From positions 1 through 46,990 of the forward strand of contig UQJU01000009.1 of the NCBI GenBank assembly GCA_900541355.1: DNA of 46,990 bases, given 5' to 3'. The notes beneath the pieces are model-generated. The model made no database searches and was not told the origin of the DNA. It saw only the letters and a program-made list of their open reading frames with translations. This DNA comes from Candidatus Avelusimicrobium fimicolum (GTDB lineage: Bacteria > Elusimicrobiota > Elusimicrobia > Elusimicrobiales > Elusimicrobiaceae). The translations under genes and the position numbers were made by a program. Shown here piece by piece: positions 8,518-16,702 of this stretch (its first letter is position 1; every line of letters begins with the position of its first letter).

Positions 8518-8559
8518 AAGCCCCTCTTGTAGTGGCCCGTTATAGGACGGGTTAATTAT

Positions 8560-8587
8560 AGTATAGCCTTTCTTTCGCCGTAGTCAA
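8560..8587 (-). promoter_or_regulatory. Promoter of the PIN-PhoH gene
   Basis: Minus strand TTGACT (complement of 8582-8587), 16 bases, TATACT (complement of 8560-8565). Confidence 0.75.
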
Positions 8588-8629
8588 GGGCTTTTCTCGT
8601 CGGTTGGAGCAAAAAATGTATATTTTGGC

Positions 8630-8635
8630 TAAAAT
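8630..8635 (+). promoter_or_regulatory. -10 box of the GH57 gene, leaderless geometry
   Basis: TAAAAT ends exactly 6 bases before the ATG at 8642 with no Shine-Dalgarno between them. A weak TTGGAG lies 20 bases upstream. The same spacing is found at ndk, the ART-like gene and lolC/E. Confidence 0.55.
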
Positions 8636-8641
8636 ATATAT

Positions 8642-11011
8642 ATGAAATATCTTTGCATACACGGACACTTTTACCAACCGCCGCGCGAAAATGCGTGGCT
8701 GGAAGAAATAGAAATTCAGGACAGCGCCGCCCCGTACCACGATTGGAACAGCCGTATCTGCGCGGAGTGTTACGCGCCTAATGCCTTGGCGCGCGTGCTG
8801 GACGGTAATAAAGATTTAATAGATTTAACCAATAATTATTCCCGCATCAGTTTTAACTTTGGCCCTACATTGCTCTCTTGGATGGAAAAAGAGGAACCGC
8901 AGGTTTACCAGGCGGTGCAAGAGGCCGACCGCATCAGCCGTAAACGCTTCGGCGGGCACGGCAGCGCGATTGCCCAAGTCTATAACCATATGATTTTGCC
9001 GCTTGCCAACGCGCACGATAAACAAACACAAGTGCGCTGGGGAATTGCCGATTTTGAAAAGCGTTTTGGACGAAAACCAGAAGCCATTTGGTTGGCAGAA
9101 ACGGCCTGCAATACGCCGACACTGGAAGTGCTGGCAGACGAGGGTATGAAATTTGTCATTTTGGCTCCCGGACAATGTGCCCGCGTGCGCAAAATAGGTG
9201 AAAGCAAATGGCAGGAAGTCGGCTCCCGCGTGGATCCCAAGCGGGCTTACCGCTGCAATTTACCGAGCGGAAAAAGTATTGCGTTGTTCTTTTACGACGG
9301 GCCGGTATCGCAAGGCATTGCTTTTTCGGATACTTTATCCTCGGGCGAAAAGTTTGCTTCCCGCTTATTAGGCACCTATAACGCAGGGGACGAAGCACAG
9401 TTAATGCATATTGCTACCGACGGTGAAACGTACGGACACCATCAAAAATTCGCCGAAATGGCCTTGGCTTACTGCCTTAAAAAAGTAGAGGAAACTTCCG
9501 GTGTGGAACTGACGGTTTACGGAGAATTTTTGGAAAAATATCCGCCGCAGTATGAAGCGCAAATTGTGGAAAACACCTCTTGGAGTTGTTTTCACGGGGT
9601 AGAGCGTTGGCGTGCCGACTGCGGATGTAATTCGGGTATGAAGCCCGGTTGGCACCAAAAATGGCGCGGGCCGCTTCGTGCGGCTTTGGATTATGCGCGC
9701 GACGAAATGGTGAAAACCTTTGAAAGTGTGGGCGCTCAGTATTTTAAAGACCCGTGGGCGGCGCGAAATGATTATATTGATTTGATTTTGGACCGCTCGT
9801 TGGATGCCCAGCACCGCTTTTTCTTAAAATATGCCACGGAAAAAGCGTGGCGAGACCGCCCGACGGCATTAATGCTGCTTGAAATGCAGCGCAACGCAAT
9901 GCTGATGTACACCAGTTGCGGGTGGTTTTTTGACGAAATAAGCGGTCTGGAAACGGTGCAGATTATGCAGTATGCCGCGCGCGCGATTGAACTAAACCGT
10001 GTGGTTACGGGTGTAGATTTGGAACCGGCTTTTATGGATAAATTGGCCCTGGCCCCCAGCAATTTAAAGGAACTTAAAAACGGGCGAGTAGTCTATGAGC
10101 GGTATGTAAAACCGCAGTCAATGCCTATTGAAAAAATTGCGTTGGAATTTGTAGTGTCTGCCTTGTCGGACGAAACAGCCAATCCCAAACGTGCTTATGA
10201 GTGCGACGTGTTACATTACGCGCCTATCCGCTTATCTGCTGCCGGGGTACATCTGTCCTATGGGGATATTACGCTTAAATCCCGCACGACGCTGTTGGAA
10301 CGTCAAATGCACTTTGCTGTATTTCAGCGGGGCTCGGCAGCGTTCGTGTGTGCGGCAGGCGAAGCGGGCAAAATGGACCGCAACGCAGTTTTCGCCCAAA
10401 TGGAACGGTTATTTAAAGACGGAAAGTACGACGAGTGCGCCGGTTTTATCAGGCAGTCGTTTGAAAAAAATTATCCGCTTATTTCTATGTTTCAAGATGT
10501 CCGGCGTAAGGTGGTGGACCTCGTTTTACGCAAAATGGACGAACAAATGGATACCCAATTTACCGAGGTGTTTGAACGGCAATACCCGGTGGTTCGCGGC
10601 CTGCAACTCATCGGCGCGCCGATTCCCAGGCCGTTTTTGCGCGTGGCGGAGTTTGTGCTGTCGGCTGACTTAAAGGCCGAGTTTCGCGCCGCTAACGTAA
10701 ATGTAAATGCGGTAGAGGAGTTAATGGAAGACGTGAAAACCCTGGGGTTGGACGTTTCTCACGGCCCGGTGCGGGATGCGGTAACGGAAAAGTTGACCTT
10801 TCTGGCCTTTTCGTTTGCGCGCAATCCGGCAGATAAAGCCTGCGCGCTCAAACTGGTGGAATTTTTAAACTATGCGGAAATCTTTGGCTTTGAGCCGGAT
10901 ACGGTCAAAGCGCAAGAGTTTGTCTTTTTCGGCTTAAAGGCCCTCGGGGCTGAGGCCAAAACCAAGGATATTTTGCGTGCCTTGGCGCGTAAGTTAAAAA
11001 TAGCCCTGTAA
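8642..11011 (+). CDS. Glycoside hydrolase family 57 protein with DUF3536
   Basis: A 789-residue cytoplasmic enzyme (no signal peptide). The N-terminal GH57 (beta/alpha)7 barrel starts HGHFYQPPREN, carries the putative nucleophile Glu153 in WLAETA and the acid/base Asp260 in ATDGETYGHH. A DUF3536-type region follows (YAARAIELNRVVTG and beyond). GH57 enzymes act on alpha-glucans such as glycogen, or as branching enzymes; the substrate is not evident from sequence. The gene stands alone between PhoH and the Sel1/Lol genes, with its own promoter box and terminator. The start is the only ATG before the family-typical N-terminus. Confidence 0.88.
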   Translation: MKYLCIHGHFYQPPRENAWLEEIEIQDSAAPYHDWNSRICAECYAPNALARVLDGNKDLIDLTNNYSRISFNFGPTLLSWMEKEEPQVYQAVQEADRISRKRFGGHGSAIAQVYNHMILPLANAHDKQTQVRWGIADFEKRFGRKPEAIWLAETACNTPTLEVLADEGMKFVILAPGQCARVRKIGESKWQEVGSRVDPKRAYRCNLPSGKSIALFFYDGPVSQGIAFSDTLSSGEKFASRLLGTYNAGDEAQLMHIATDGETYGHHQKFAEMALAYCLKKVEETSGVELTVYGEFLEKYPPQYEAQIVENTSWSCFHGVERWRADCGCNSGMKPGWHQKWRGPLRAALDYARDEMVKTFESVGAQYFKDPWAARNDYIDLILDRSLDAQHRFFLKYATEKAWRDRPTALMLLEMQRNAMLMYTSCGWFFDEISGLETVQIMQYAARAIELNRVVTGVDLEPAFMDKLALAPSNLKELKNGRVVYERYVKPQSMPIEKIALEFVVSALSDETANPKRAYECDVLHYAPIRLSAAGVHLSYGDITLKSRTTLLERQMHFAVFQRGSAAFVCAAGEAGKMDRNAVFAQMERLFKDGKYDECAGFIRQSFEKNYPLISMFQDVRRKVVDLVLRKMDEQMDTQFTEVFERQYPVVRGLQLIGAPIPRPFLRVAEFVLSADLKAEFRAANVNVNAVEELMEDVKTLGLDVSHGPVRDAVTEKLTFLAFSFARNPADKACALKLVEFLNYAEIFGFEPDTVKAQEFVFFGLKALGAEAKTKDILRALARKLKIAL

Positions 11012-11030
11012 GTTTTACTATAAAAAAACA

Positions 11031-11058
11031 GCCCCGTGCGTTATTGGCGCGGGGCCGT
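11031..11058 (+). terminator. Terminator after the GH57 gene
   Basis: Stem GCCCCGTGC/GCGCGGGGC (one G-U pair) closed by TTATTG, preceded by seven A residues and followed by CGTTTT. It also faces the convergent Sel1 gene. Confidence 0.7.
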
Positions 11059-11075
11059 TTTGCATTAAACAAAAA

Positions 11076-11696
11076 TTACATCGGGTCGCGTTTTAAGGGA
11101 ATTTTCTCCATAGCGGCCAGTTTCTTTTTCGCCAACGGTTCCCCTTGTCCTACGGCCATTAAATAATAATGCAAGGCTTGGCTGTCGTCCTTGGTTACCC
11201 CCACTCCCCGTTCGTACAAATCGCCTACTAAGGTTTGGGCCAAGGGGCTTTTGTCTTCGGCGGCGGCCTTCATCAGTTCAAAACCTTTTTTTTCGTCTTT
11301 TTGTGTGCCGATACCGTGCAAATAGCAAATAGCCAAATTGACGCGTCCTTCAAAATCGCCAGCTTCCGCAGCGGTTTTATACCAATGAAAGGTTTTGCCG
11401 AAATTCTGCGGGCAGCCGTGTCCGGCGTTATACAACCCTGCCAGAGCCGTCATTGCGCGCGTATGACCGTTTTTTGCGGCAGTATCCAACCAATTAAAGG
11501 CTTGTCCGTAATCTTGAAATACCTTTTTGCCTTGGTAATACATCAGCCCCATTTGGTATTGGGCTTCCGGGTCGCCCCGGGAAGCCTTTTGCAGCGTTTG
11601 TTTAAACGGGTTATGGGCGTACTGGCGCAGCAAAAATAAGGCGAGTGCTAAAATAAAAATCACCGTTAGCCCGGTACGCGTTTCAATCAGTTCCAT
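11076..11696 (-). CDS. Membrane-anchored Sel1-repeat protein
   Basis: A 206-residue protein with one N-terminal transmembrane helix (LTVIFILALALFLL, residues 9-22), then four to five Sel1-like repeats of about 36 residues (AQYQMGLMYYQGKKVFQDYG, ALAGLYNAGHGCPQNFGKTF, AICYLHGIGTQKDEKKGF, VGDLYERGVGVTKDDSQAL). Sel1 repeats mediate protein-protein contacts; partners are unknown. It starts 7 bases after lolD ends with AGGAG upstream, so it is the third gene of the lolC/E-lolD transcript and may have an envelope-related role. It ends in a short basic tail. Confidence 0.8.
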   Translation of the reverse strand: MELIETRTGLTVIFILALALFLLRQYAHNPFKQTLQKASRGDPEAQYQMGLMYYQGKKVFQDYGQAFNWLDTAAKNGHTRAMTALAGLYNAGHGCPQNFGKTFHWYKTAAEAGDFEGRVNLAICYLHGIGTQKDEKKGFELMKAAAEDKSPLAQTLVGDLYERGVGVTKDDSQALHYYLMAVGQGEPLAKKKLAAMEKIPLKRDPM

Positions 11697-11703
11697 AATG
11701 CTC

Positions 11704-12381
11704 CTATTTGGTTTTTAGCAGTTTCCGGTTGGTTAAGGTATAGACTTCGTCCGCATAGTCGGCGGCGCGCACGTCGTGCGTAACCATTAAGATAGTCAGG
11801 CCTTTATCCTTACTCATTTTGGCGAAATCTTGAAAAACCTGTTCCTTGCGGGCTGCATCCAAGTTGCCCGTTGGCTCGTCCGCCAGTAAAAGGGCCGGTT
11901 CGTTGCGAATCGCGCGAGCAATACTGGCGCGCTGTTTTTCGCCGCCGGACAGGTCTGCCGGGAGTTTATGGCTAATGGGTCCAAGTCCTAAGTTTTCCAA
12001 GAGAATTTGCGCTTTTTGGCGGTCCGGATTTCCTTTCATTAGGGCGGGCATATCCACATTTTCTAAAAGTGAAAATTCAGGAAGAAGGCCGTCAAACTGG
12101 AAAACAAACCCCATTTTTTGAAGGCGCAGGGCCGAACGGGCCGTTTCGCTTTTAAGTGCGGTAATTTCCTCCCCGTCCACAAAAATTTTGCCGGAGGTTG
12201 GTTTATCCAGCATAGCAATCAAATTTAAAAGAGTGCTTTTGCCCGAACCGCTGGGACCGAGCAAAACGGTAAATTTGCCGCGTTTAATGGACAGCGAAAC
12301 ATCTTCTAATACGCAGAGGTCTTCTTCGTCGCCTTGTCCGTAAATTTTGGTTAAATGTTCCAGTGTAATCATATCATCCAT
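11704..12381 (-). CDS. lolD: Lipoprotein-releasing ABC transporter ATPase LolD
   Basis: An ABC ATPase that powers extraction of lipoproteins from the inner membrane for transfer toward the outer membrane. Walker A GPSGSGKST (residues 42-50), signature LSGGEKQRASIARAI, Walker B LLLADEPTGNLD and switch MVTHD are all intact. LolD/MacB-type ATPases share this pattern; the adjacent LolC/E-type permease decides the name. Start choice is uncertain: in-frame ATGs occur at 12393, 12381 and 12372. I chose 12381 (MDDMITLEHLTKIYG), which overlaps the permease stop by 8 bases and puts the family-conserved strand near the N-terminus. Confidence 0.88.
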   Translation of the reverse strand: MDDMITLEHLTKIYGQGDEEDLCVLEDVSLSIKRGKFTVLLGPSGSGKSTLLNLIAMLDKPTSGKIFVDGEEITALKSETARSALRLQKMGFVFQFDGLLPEFSLLENVDMPALMKGNPDRQKAQILLENLGLGPISHKLPADLSGGEKQRASIARAIRNEPALLLADEPTGNLDAARKEQVFQDFAKMSKDKGLTILMVTHDVRAADYADEVYTLTNRKLLKTK

Positions 12382-13591
12382 ACCGTATAGCATCAGTGGG
12401 GTGTACGCGTGAAGCCTTTACCGCCGGGTACAGTCCCGCCACAAAGCAAATTAAATAACTGCCGCCTACCACGGCAAGCATATCCCACAACTGCATTCGT
12501 ACGGGAACTTTTGTTAGATAGTAAATGTCGCCGGGAAGTTCCACAATATTAAAAGTAGCAATAATCCAACACAATAAGCAAGCCAATAGTAAACCCAGCG
12601 TAATACCCAGGGTGGCAATAACCATTGCTTCCCACATAAAAACCTTACGGATGAGTTTGGGGCTGGCGCCCATGGCCCGCATAATACCGATATCGCGCAG
12701 TTTTTCGGTTCCCAATAAAATCAGGTTGCTTGCTATGTTAAGCGAAGCCACCCCGATAATTAAAAATAAAATAATGAACATCATTGCTTTTTCCAGTTTT
12801 AAAGCGGCATAAAGCGTACTGTTTAACTGCGCAAAGGTTTTGACGGAGTAGCCGTAACCCACTACCGGGCGGATTTGCTCGGCGGCTTTTTCGGCATCAT
12901 TAAGATTGTGTAGCCGCACCGCCAGGCCGGTAGTGCCTTGTTTGAGGCCGAAGAAATCGCTGGCGTGATTCAAAGTGGTATAGGCTATCGTGTTGTCAAA
13001 CTCATAATAACCCGTGCGCAAAAGCCCGCTAATGCGAAACTTCTTCATTTTGGGGAACATCCCCGCCGAAGTAGAAATAGATTGCGGGGAAATGAGTACG
13101 ACCTCATCGCCGATATCGGCCCCCAAATTGGCGGCGAGTTCTGTACCTAACACTAAGGGCGGAGGGGCATTTTCTCCCCAGTCAGGCGTAAAGGAACCGT
13201 CCACTAACGAATCGGCCAGATTGTTTATCTTTTTTTCCTGTTGGGGATCCAACCCTCGGACAATTAGACCTAAACTTTGCCCGGCGTAAGTAATAATTCC
13301 CTGCCCGTAAATATGCGGCGCGGCGGCTTCCACTAACGGAAGTTTTTCCAGCGCGGCGATTTTCTTTTGATAGGTGTCTTTGCTCATCTTGCCGAAGATA
13401 AGGATATGGCTTTGCGCACCGATAACCTTGTCTTTAATATCGGTTTGAAAGCCGTTCATAACGGATAAAGTGGTGATAAGGGCGGCCACCCCCACGCTTA
13501 CACCGGCCACGCCGATAAGCGTGGTAATAAAGGCGAATAGGCCTTGACGGCGCGTTAAGTAGCGCACGGCGATAAAACGTTCAAATTTCAT
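12374..13591 (-). CDS. lolC: Lipoprotein-releasing ABC transporter permease (LolC/LolE/LolF family)
   Basis: A 405-residue permease with the LolCE layout: an N-terminal helix after FERFIAVRYLTRRQG, a periplasmic domain of about 200 residues, then three C-terminal helices (MMFIILFLIIGVASLNIASN, MVIATLGITLGLLLACLLCW, MLAVVGGSYLICFVAGLYPA). Only one permease gene is present, so a homodimeric LolF-like arrangement is possible unless a second copy exists elsewhere. The ATG lies 6 bases after a TAAAAT box and lacks a Shine-Dalgarno sequence. Confidence 0.88.
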   Translation of the reverse strand: MKFERFIAVRYLTRRQGLFAFITTLIGVAGVSVGVAALITTLSVMNGFQTDIKDKVIGAQSHILIFGKMSKDTYQKKIAALEKLPLVEAAAPHIYGQGIITYAGQSLGLIVRGLDPQQEKKINNLADSLVDGSFTPDWGENAPPPLVLGTELAANLGADIGDEVVLISPQSISTSAGMFPKMKKFRISGLLRTGYYEFDNTIAYTTLNHASDFFGLKQGTTGLAVRLHNLNDAEKAAEQIRPVVGYGYSVKTFAQLNSTLYAALKLEKAMMFIILFLIIGVASLNIASNLILLGTEKLRDIGIMRAMGASPKLIRKVFMWEAMVIATLGITLGLLLACLLCWIIATFNIVELPGDIYYLTKVPVRMQLWDMLAVVGGSYLICFVAGLYPAVKASRVHPTDAIRYG

Positions 13592-13597
13592 AGTTGT

Positions 13598-13603
13598 ATT
13601 TTA
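13598..13603 (-). promoter_or_regulatory. -10 box of lolC/E, leaderless geometry
   Basis: Minus-strand TAAAAT (complement of 13598-13603) is followed by 6 bases and the ATG at 13591. No convincing -35 box is seen. The rest of the 13604-13771 gap holds no recognisable gene. Confidence 0.5.
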
Positions 13604-13771
13604 CCTTATTTAAAGGAGCCTTGGGGAAAATGGGGCGGAGGTGATGGGGTGTGGGTAAAGAAGCCGGACAATCTGCCCTGCGGCTGCGGCGAGTGCTTTT
13701 GTTTGGAGTTCCGGATTTATGCCCGCGAAATGTATGGCCGGTATGGCGGAACATAAGGCTTTCAACACAAT

Positions 13772-13808
13772 AAAAACCCCGCACCCAATAAAAAGGTGCG
13801 GGGGTTTT
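13772..13808 (-). terminator. Terminator of lysS
   Basis: Long stem of ACCCCGCACC against GGTGCGGGGGT around the loop CAATAAAAA, flanked by A and T tracts, just downstream of lysS. Confidence 0.85.
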
Positions 13809-13820
13809 ATCAAAACAACT

Positions 13821-15362
13821 CTATTTTTTTTCTTCTTCTTTTTTCTCGTTCTCGCTTTCGTCTAATTTTTTAAGCGTGGGGAACAAGATAATTTCGCGGA
13901 TAGAGTCTTGGCCGGTAAGCATCATAATAATACGGTCAATCCCAATACCCATACCGCCGGTGGGGGGCATACCGCTTTCCATTGCTTCAATGTAATCGGC
14001 ATCCAAAATATCGGCATTATTGGCATCTTCTCCTTTGGCTTCGGCCTTGGCGGCGGCTTGGTCTTTCAAGCGCTGCAATTGGTCTGCCGGGTCATTTAAC
14101 TCGGTGTACGCATTGCCCAGTTCCTGTCCGTTTACGAACACTTCAAAGCGTTCCACCAGTTCCGGGTCGCCCGGTTTGGTTTTGGAGAACGGGCTTACTG
14201 CGGTGGGGTATTCCATCGCAATTACCGGGTTGTGGTATTCAGCCAGCAGTTTTCCTTCAAAAAGTTCGTCAAAAATAGAGGAATCGCTGTCGTTGGGGCC
14301 GAATTTTACGCCTTGTTCACGGGCGACTTCTTCCAATTTTGCCCGGTTAAAGTGGCGTCCGTTTAGCACTTCGTGGATATCGTGCCCGAATTTTTCCTTC
14401 CAAGCCACCGGGATATAGAGGCGTTTAAAGGGCGGTCTTAAATCCACGTCATAACCGCGGAAATGAATCGTCTCTGCGCCAATGGCTTTGGCGGCATTAC
14501 CCAAAATTTCGTCAAACAAATCAGCCATTGTGTTTACATCCCCATATGCCTGATAAAGTTCCATCATAGTAAATTCAGGGTTATGGGTCGTGTCAATGCC
14601 TTCGTTGCGGAACATATGGCCGATTTCGTAAATCTTATCCATACCGCCGATAATTAAGCGTTTATGGTACAGTTCCAACGCAATACGCATAAAGAGCGGC
14701 ATTTTTAAGGCATTGTGGTACGTTTCAAACGGACGGGCAATCGCGCCGCCGGAATCGGGGTTCAAAATCGGGGTATCTACTTCCAAAAAGCCTTTTTCAT
14801 CTAATGTTTTGCGGATAGACGAAATGATTTTGGCGCGTTTTACAAAAATTTCTTTTACGTCTTCATTGGCGATTAAATCCAAGTGGCGTTTGCGGAAGCG
14901 GACCTCGGTATCTTGCAAGCCGTGGTATTTTTCCGGCATCGGGCGGATAGCCTTGGAGAGAAGCGTAAGTTGGGTTACTTTAATGGTTTTTTCGCCTGTT
15001 TTGGTAACGAATACGTGCCCGGTTACGGATACAAAATCCCCTACTGCAATATGCTTTTTAAAGAACGCATAGGGTTCGTCGCCCAAGTTGTCTTTGGCAA
15101 TGTAGAGTTGCACGCGGCCCGAAAAATCGCGCAAGTGCGCAAAGGCCGCTTTGCCCATTAAGCGCAGTTGCATCAGTCTGCCGGCGGTAACGGCTTCTGC
15201 CCCTTCGGGGGAGTCTTTGGCCTGTTGGCAAGAAATCTGTTTATCACAATGGTTTGGATAAGGGGTTACACCCAGTTGGCGGATTTCTTCTACTTCCGCA
15301 TAGCGCCGGGCGATAATTTCGTCCAACGAATTGTTATGCTGTTGCGTATGTTCGGTTGACAT
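13821..15362 (-). CDS. lysS: Lysyl-tRNA synthetase, class II
   Basis: Charges tRNA-Lys. The 513-residue length matches bacterial LysRS. An OB-fold anticodon-binding domain (GRLMQLRLMGKAAFAHLRD) precedes the class II core. Motif 2 is FRNEGIDTTHNPEFTMMEL, and motif 3 is near the end in GMGIGIDRIIMMLTG. The C-terminus is a Lys/Glu-rich tail. A TAAAAT box about 45 bases upstream and an AGAGG ribosome-binding site support the ATG at 15362. It is separated from lolC/E by its own terminator, so it is monocistronic. Confidence 0.96.
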   Translation of the reverse strand: MSTEHTQQHNNSLDEIIARRYAEVEEIRQLGVTPYPNHCDKQISCQQAKDSPEGAEAVTAGRLMQLRLMGKAAFAHLRDFSGRVQLYIAKDNLGDEPYAFFKKHIAVGDFVSVTGHVFVTKTGEKTIKVTQLTLLSKAIRPMPEKYHGLQDTEVRFRKRHLDLIANEDVKEIFVKRAKIISSIRKTLDEKGFLEVDTPILNPDSGGAIARPFETYHNALKMPLFMRIALELYHKRLIIGGMDKIYEIGHMFRNEGIDTTHNPEFTMMELYQAYGDVNTMADLFDEILGNAAKAIGAETIHFRGYDVDLRPPFKRLYIPVAWKEKFGHDIHEVLNGRHFNRAKLEEVAREQGVKFGPNDSDSSIFDELFEGKLLAEYHNPVIAMEYPTAVSPFSKTKPGDPELVERFEVFVNGQELGNAYTELNDPADQLQRLKDQAAAKAEAKGEDANNADILDADYIEAMESGMPPTGGMGIGIDRIIMMLTGQDSIREIILFPTLKKLDESENEKKEEEKK

Positions 15363-15457
15363 CTGTAAAACCTCTGTATTTGATATTACTTATATTTTAG
15401 CAAATTGGGGCCGTTGCGGAAGGCGTAATAATGATACAATAATCAACGGAGGCTTTT

Positions 15458-16078
15458 ATGAAACGAAATACCATTTTATTTATTTTAGTGATTGGGGCCC
15501 TTATCAGCGGAGGGTTGTATTACCGGTACCACGGCGAAGAAACCGACGAACGCGGCGCCACCAAGTTAATGCAGGCATTGGAACACGAAGAACAATTAAC
15601 CAAGGAAACCGCGCGCCTAATCAAACGGAGTGATGATGTAAACGAACGTGATTTAGCCGGGCAAACCGCGCTGTTTTATGCGGCGCGCCACGCCAAAGAC
15701 CCGCAAGCCGTGCGTAATTTAATAGAGGCGGGTGCTGATGCGTACATTACGGATAATGAGGGGCGTACCGCGCTAATGAACGCGGCGCAATATAATGAAT
15801 CTGTGGCGGTGGCAGCGGAACTTGTTAAAAACACATCACACGTTAATTTGCAGGATAAGGCGGGAGAAACGGCTCTTTTGCTGGCGGCTAAAAACAATAC
15901 GGCTGATGTGATAAAGGTATTGCTTCGCGCCAAGGCTAACCCGGATATTGCCGGACCTGACGGCAAAACCCCCGCGCAGGAACTGGCGGCAAATAACAAA
16001 CTGACGGATGAGGAAAAAAACGATTACCGCCAGGCAATGTTAGTCCTTTCCATTTTACAACCGCAACACTTGGAATAG
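15458..16078 (+). CDS. Membrane-anchored ankyrin-repeat protein
   Basis: A 206-residue protein with an N-terminal signal anchor (TILFILVIGALISGGLYY), a charged linker, and three clear ankyrin repeats: DLAGQTALFYAARH, DNEGRTALMNAAQY and DKAGETALLLAAKN, each with the TALxxAA signature, followed by a partial fourth (GPDGKTPAQELAA). The repeats should face the periplasm and bind another protein; no partner is evident. ATG at 15458 has a strong GGAGG sequence 7 bases upstream. It is single, ended by the hairpin at 16084-16118. Confidence 0.8.
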   Translation: MKRNTILFILVIGALISGGLYYRYHGEETDERGATKLMQALEHEEQLTKETARLIKRSDDVNERDLAGQTALFYAARHAKDPQAVRNLIEAGADAYITDNEGRTALMNAAQYNESVAVAAELVKNTSHVNLQDKAGETALLLAAKNNTADVIKVLLRAKANPDIAGPDGKTPAQELAANNKLTDEEKNDYRQAMLVLSILQPQHLE

Positions 16079-16083
16079 GGGAA

Positions 16084-16118
16084 AAAATTTAGGCCCCGCA
16101 TATGCGAGGCCCAAATTT
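16084..16118 (+). terminator. Terminator after the ankyrin gene
   Basis: Long near-symmetrical hairpin: AAAATTT and GGCC arms around GCATATGC, ending AAATTTT. It begins 5 bases after the stop codon. Confidence 0.65.
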
Positions 16119-16139
16119 TACTGCGCCCACCAGGACTTG
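16119..16139. repeat. 21-base copy of the 3' end of the downstream tRNA (CAU)
   Basis: TACTGCGCCCACCAGGACTT and one further G match 16315-16335 exactly, covering the acceptor and T-arm end of the tRNA on the minus strand. The copies lie 196 bases apart in the same orientation. Duplicated tRNA 3' ends are typical of attachment sites left by integrative elements; a gene-conversion or deletion remnant is the alternative. Confidence 0.7.
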
Positions 16140-16250
16140 CCTTCCAGTAAAATTCCTGACAAAATTTTCTTGCAGGCCGGGCTCGCGGTTTTTGCCTTTC
16201 AGCGCACAACGCTTCAAACAAAAACATCGCTCCGCCTTTCAAGTCTGGAC

Positions 16251-16272
16251 GCACACCAAGCAGTTGGTGTGC
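16251..16272. repeat. Perfect inverted repeat between the tRNA-end copies
   Basis: GCACACCAA and TTGGTGTGC form a 9-base stem around GCAG. There is no U-tract, so it is not an obvious terminator. It lies within the 175 bases enclosed by the tRNA-end duplication. Confidence 0.5.
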
Positions 16273-16282
16273 TTGGACGCAA

Positions 16283-16310
16283 AAAAGCCCACGCTTGCGC
16301 GTAGGCTTTT
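16283..16310 (-). terminator. Terminator downstream of the minus-strand tRNA
   Basis: AAAAGCC-ACGC paired with GCGT-GGCTTTT (one mismatch). On the minus strand it is followed by a T-run. Confidence 0.65.
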
Positions 16311-16316
16311 GAATAC

Positions 16317-16390
16317 TGCGCCCACCAGGACTTGAACCTGGAACCCACCGATTATGAGTCGGTTGCTCTAACCGATTGAGCTATAGGCGC
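16317..16390 (-). tRNA. tRNA with CAU anticodon (elongator Met or Ile2)
   Basis: A 74-base cloverleaf on the minus strand: acceptor GCGCCTA/TGGGCGC, D-stem GCTC/GAGC (C11-G24, elongator type), anticodon stem CCGA/TCGG around CTCATAA, T-arm CAGG-TTCAAGT-CCTG. CCA is not encoded. CAU could be elongator methionine or lysidine-modified isoleucine; I cannot separate these by eye. Confidence 0.9.
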
Positions 16391-16403
16391 TAAATCTCTT
16401 TTT

Positions 16404-16409
16404 ATTATA
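16404..16409 (-). promoter_or_regulatory. -10 box for the minus-strand tRNA
   Basis: TATAAT on the minus strand, 13 bases upstream of the mature tRNA 5' end. Confidence 0.55.
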
Positions 16410-16445
16410 ACAAATTAAGGAGTCGGGTGGGAGAATAAGAAAAAA

Positions 16446-16475
16446 TTGCGTCCTTTTATCAAAATGTGCTAAAAT
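16446..16475 (+). promoter_or_regulatory. Promoter of tRNA-Gln
   Basis: TTGCGT (16446-16451), 18 bases, TAAAAT (16470-16475); the tRNA begins 11 bases later. Confidence 0.55.
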
Positions 16476-16486
16476 ACTTATGTTAA

Positions 16487-16560
16487 TCCGGGATGGTGTA
16501 ATGGTAACACGGATGCCTCTGGAGCATTAATTCTAGGTTCGAGTCCTAGTCCCGGAACCA
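16487..16560 (+). tRNA. tRNA-Gln (CTG)
   Basis: A 74-base tRNA: acceptor TCCGGGA/TCCCGGA, anticodon stem GATGC/GCATT with loop CTCTGGA (anticodon CTG), T-arm CTAGG-TTCGAGT-CCTAG, and an encoded CCA end. It is the only one of the four tRNAs here with encoded CCA. gatB at 25691 hints that Gln-tRNA may be made indirectly. Confidence 0.92.
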
Positions 16561-16567
16561 GATTTGA

Positions 16568-16597
16568 AACCGCCTTTTTTGAGGCGGTTATTTTTTT
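16568..16597 (+). terminator. Terminator of tRNA-Gln
   Basis: Stem AACCGCCT/AGGCGGTT with a T-rich loop, followed by ATTTTTTT. A further hairpin, GCGGGCAAA-CTGC-TTTGCCCGC, at 16609-16630 has no U-tract. Confidence 0.85.
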
Positions 16598-16667
16598 GTT
16601 CCGGGAGAGCGGGCAAACTGCTTTGCCCGCGTTAGGACGGAAAAACACCCACACCGCGTAGCGGGGG

Positions 16668-16696
16668 ATGACTTTTTGCCTTTTTTCTGCTACTAT
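16668..16696 (+). promoter_or_regulatory. Promoter of the secreted ART-like gene, leaderless geometry
   Basis: ATGACT (-35 like, 16668-16673), 17 bases, TACTAT (16691-16696), then 6 bases to the ATG at 16703 with no Shine-Dalgarno. Confidence 0.6.
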
Positions 16697-16702
16697 ACGA
16701 GT

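Noticed and set aside
13581..13813. Short minus-strand frames in the gap between lysS and lolC/E
   Set aside because: They overlap the lysS terminator, show no recognisable domain and have no start signals.
16024..16254. A 76-residue minus-strand frame in the gap before the CAU tRNA
   Set aside because: It crosses the ankyrin gene end, a terminator hairpin and the tRNA-end copy; there is no sign of coding.
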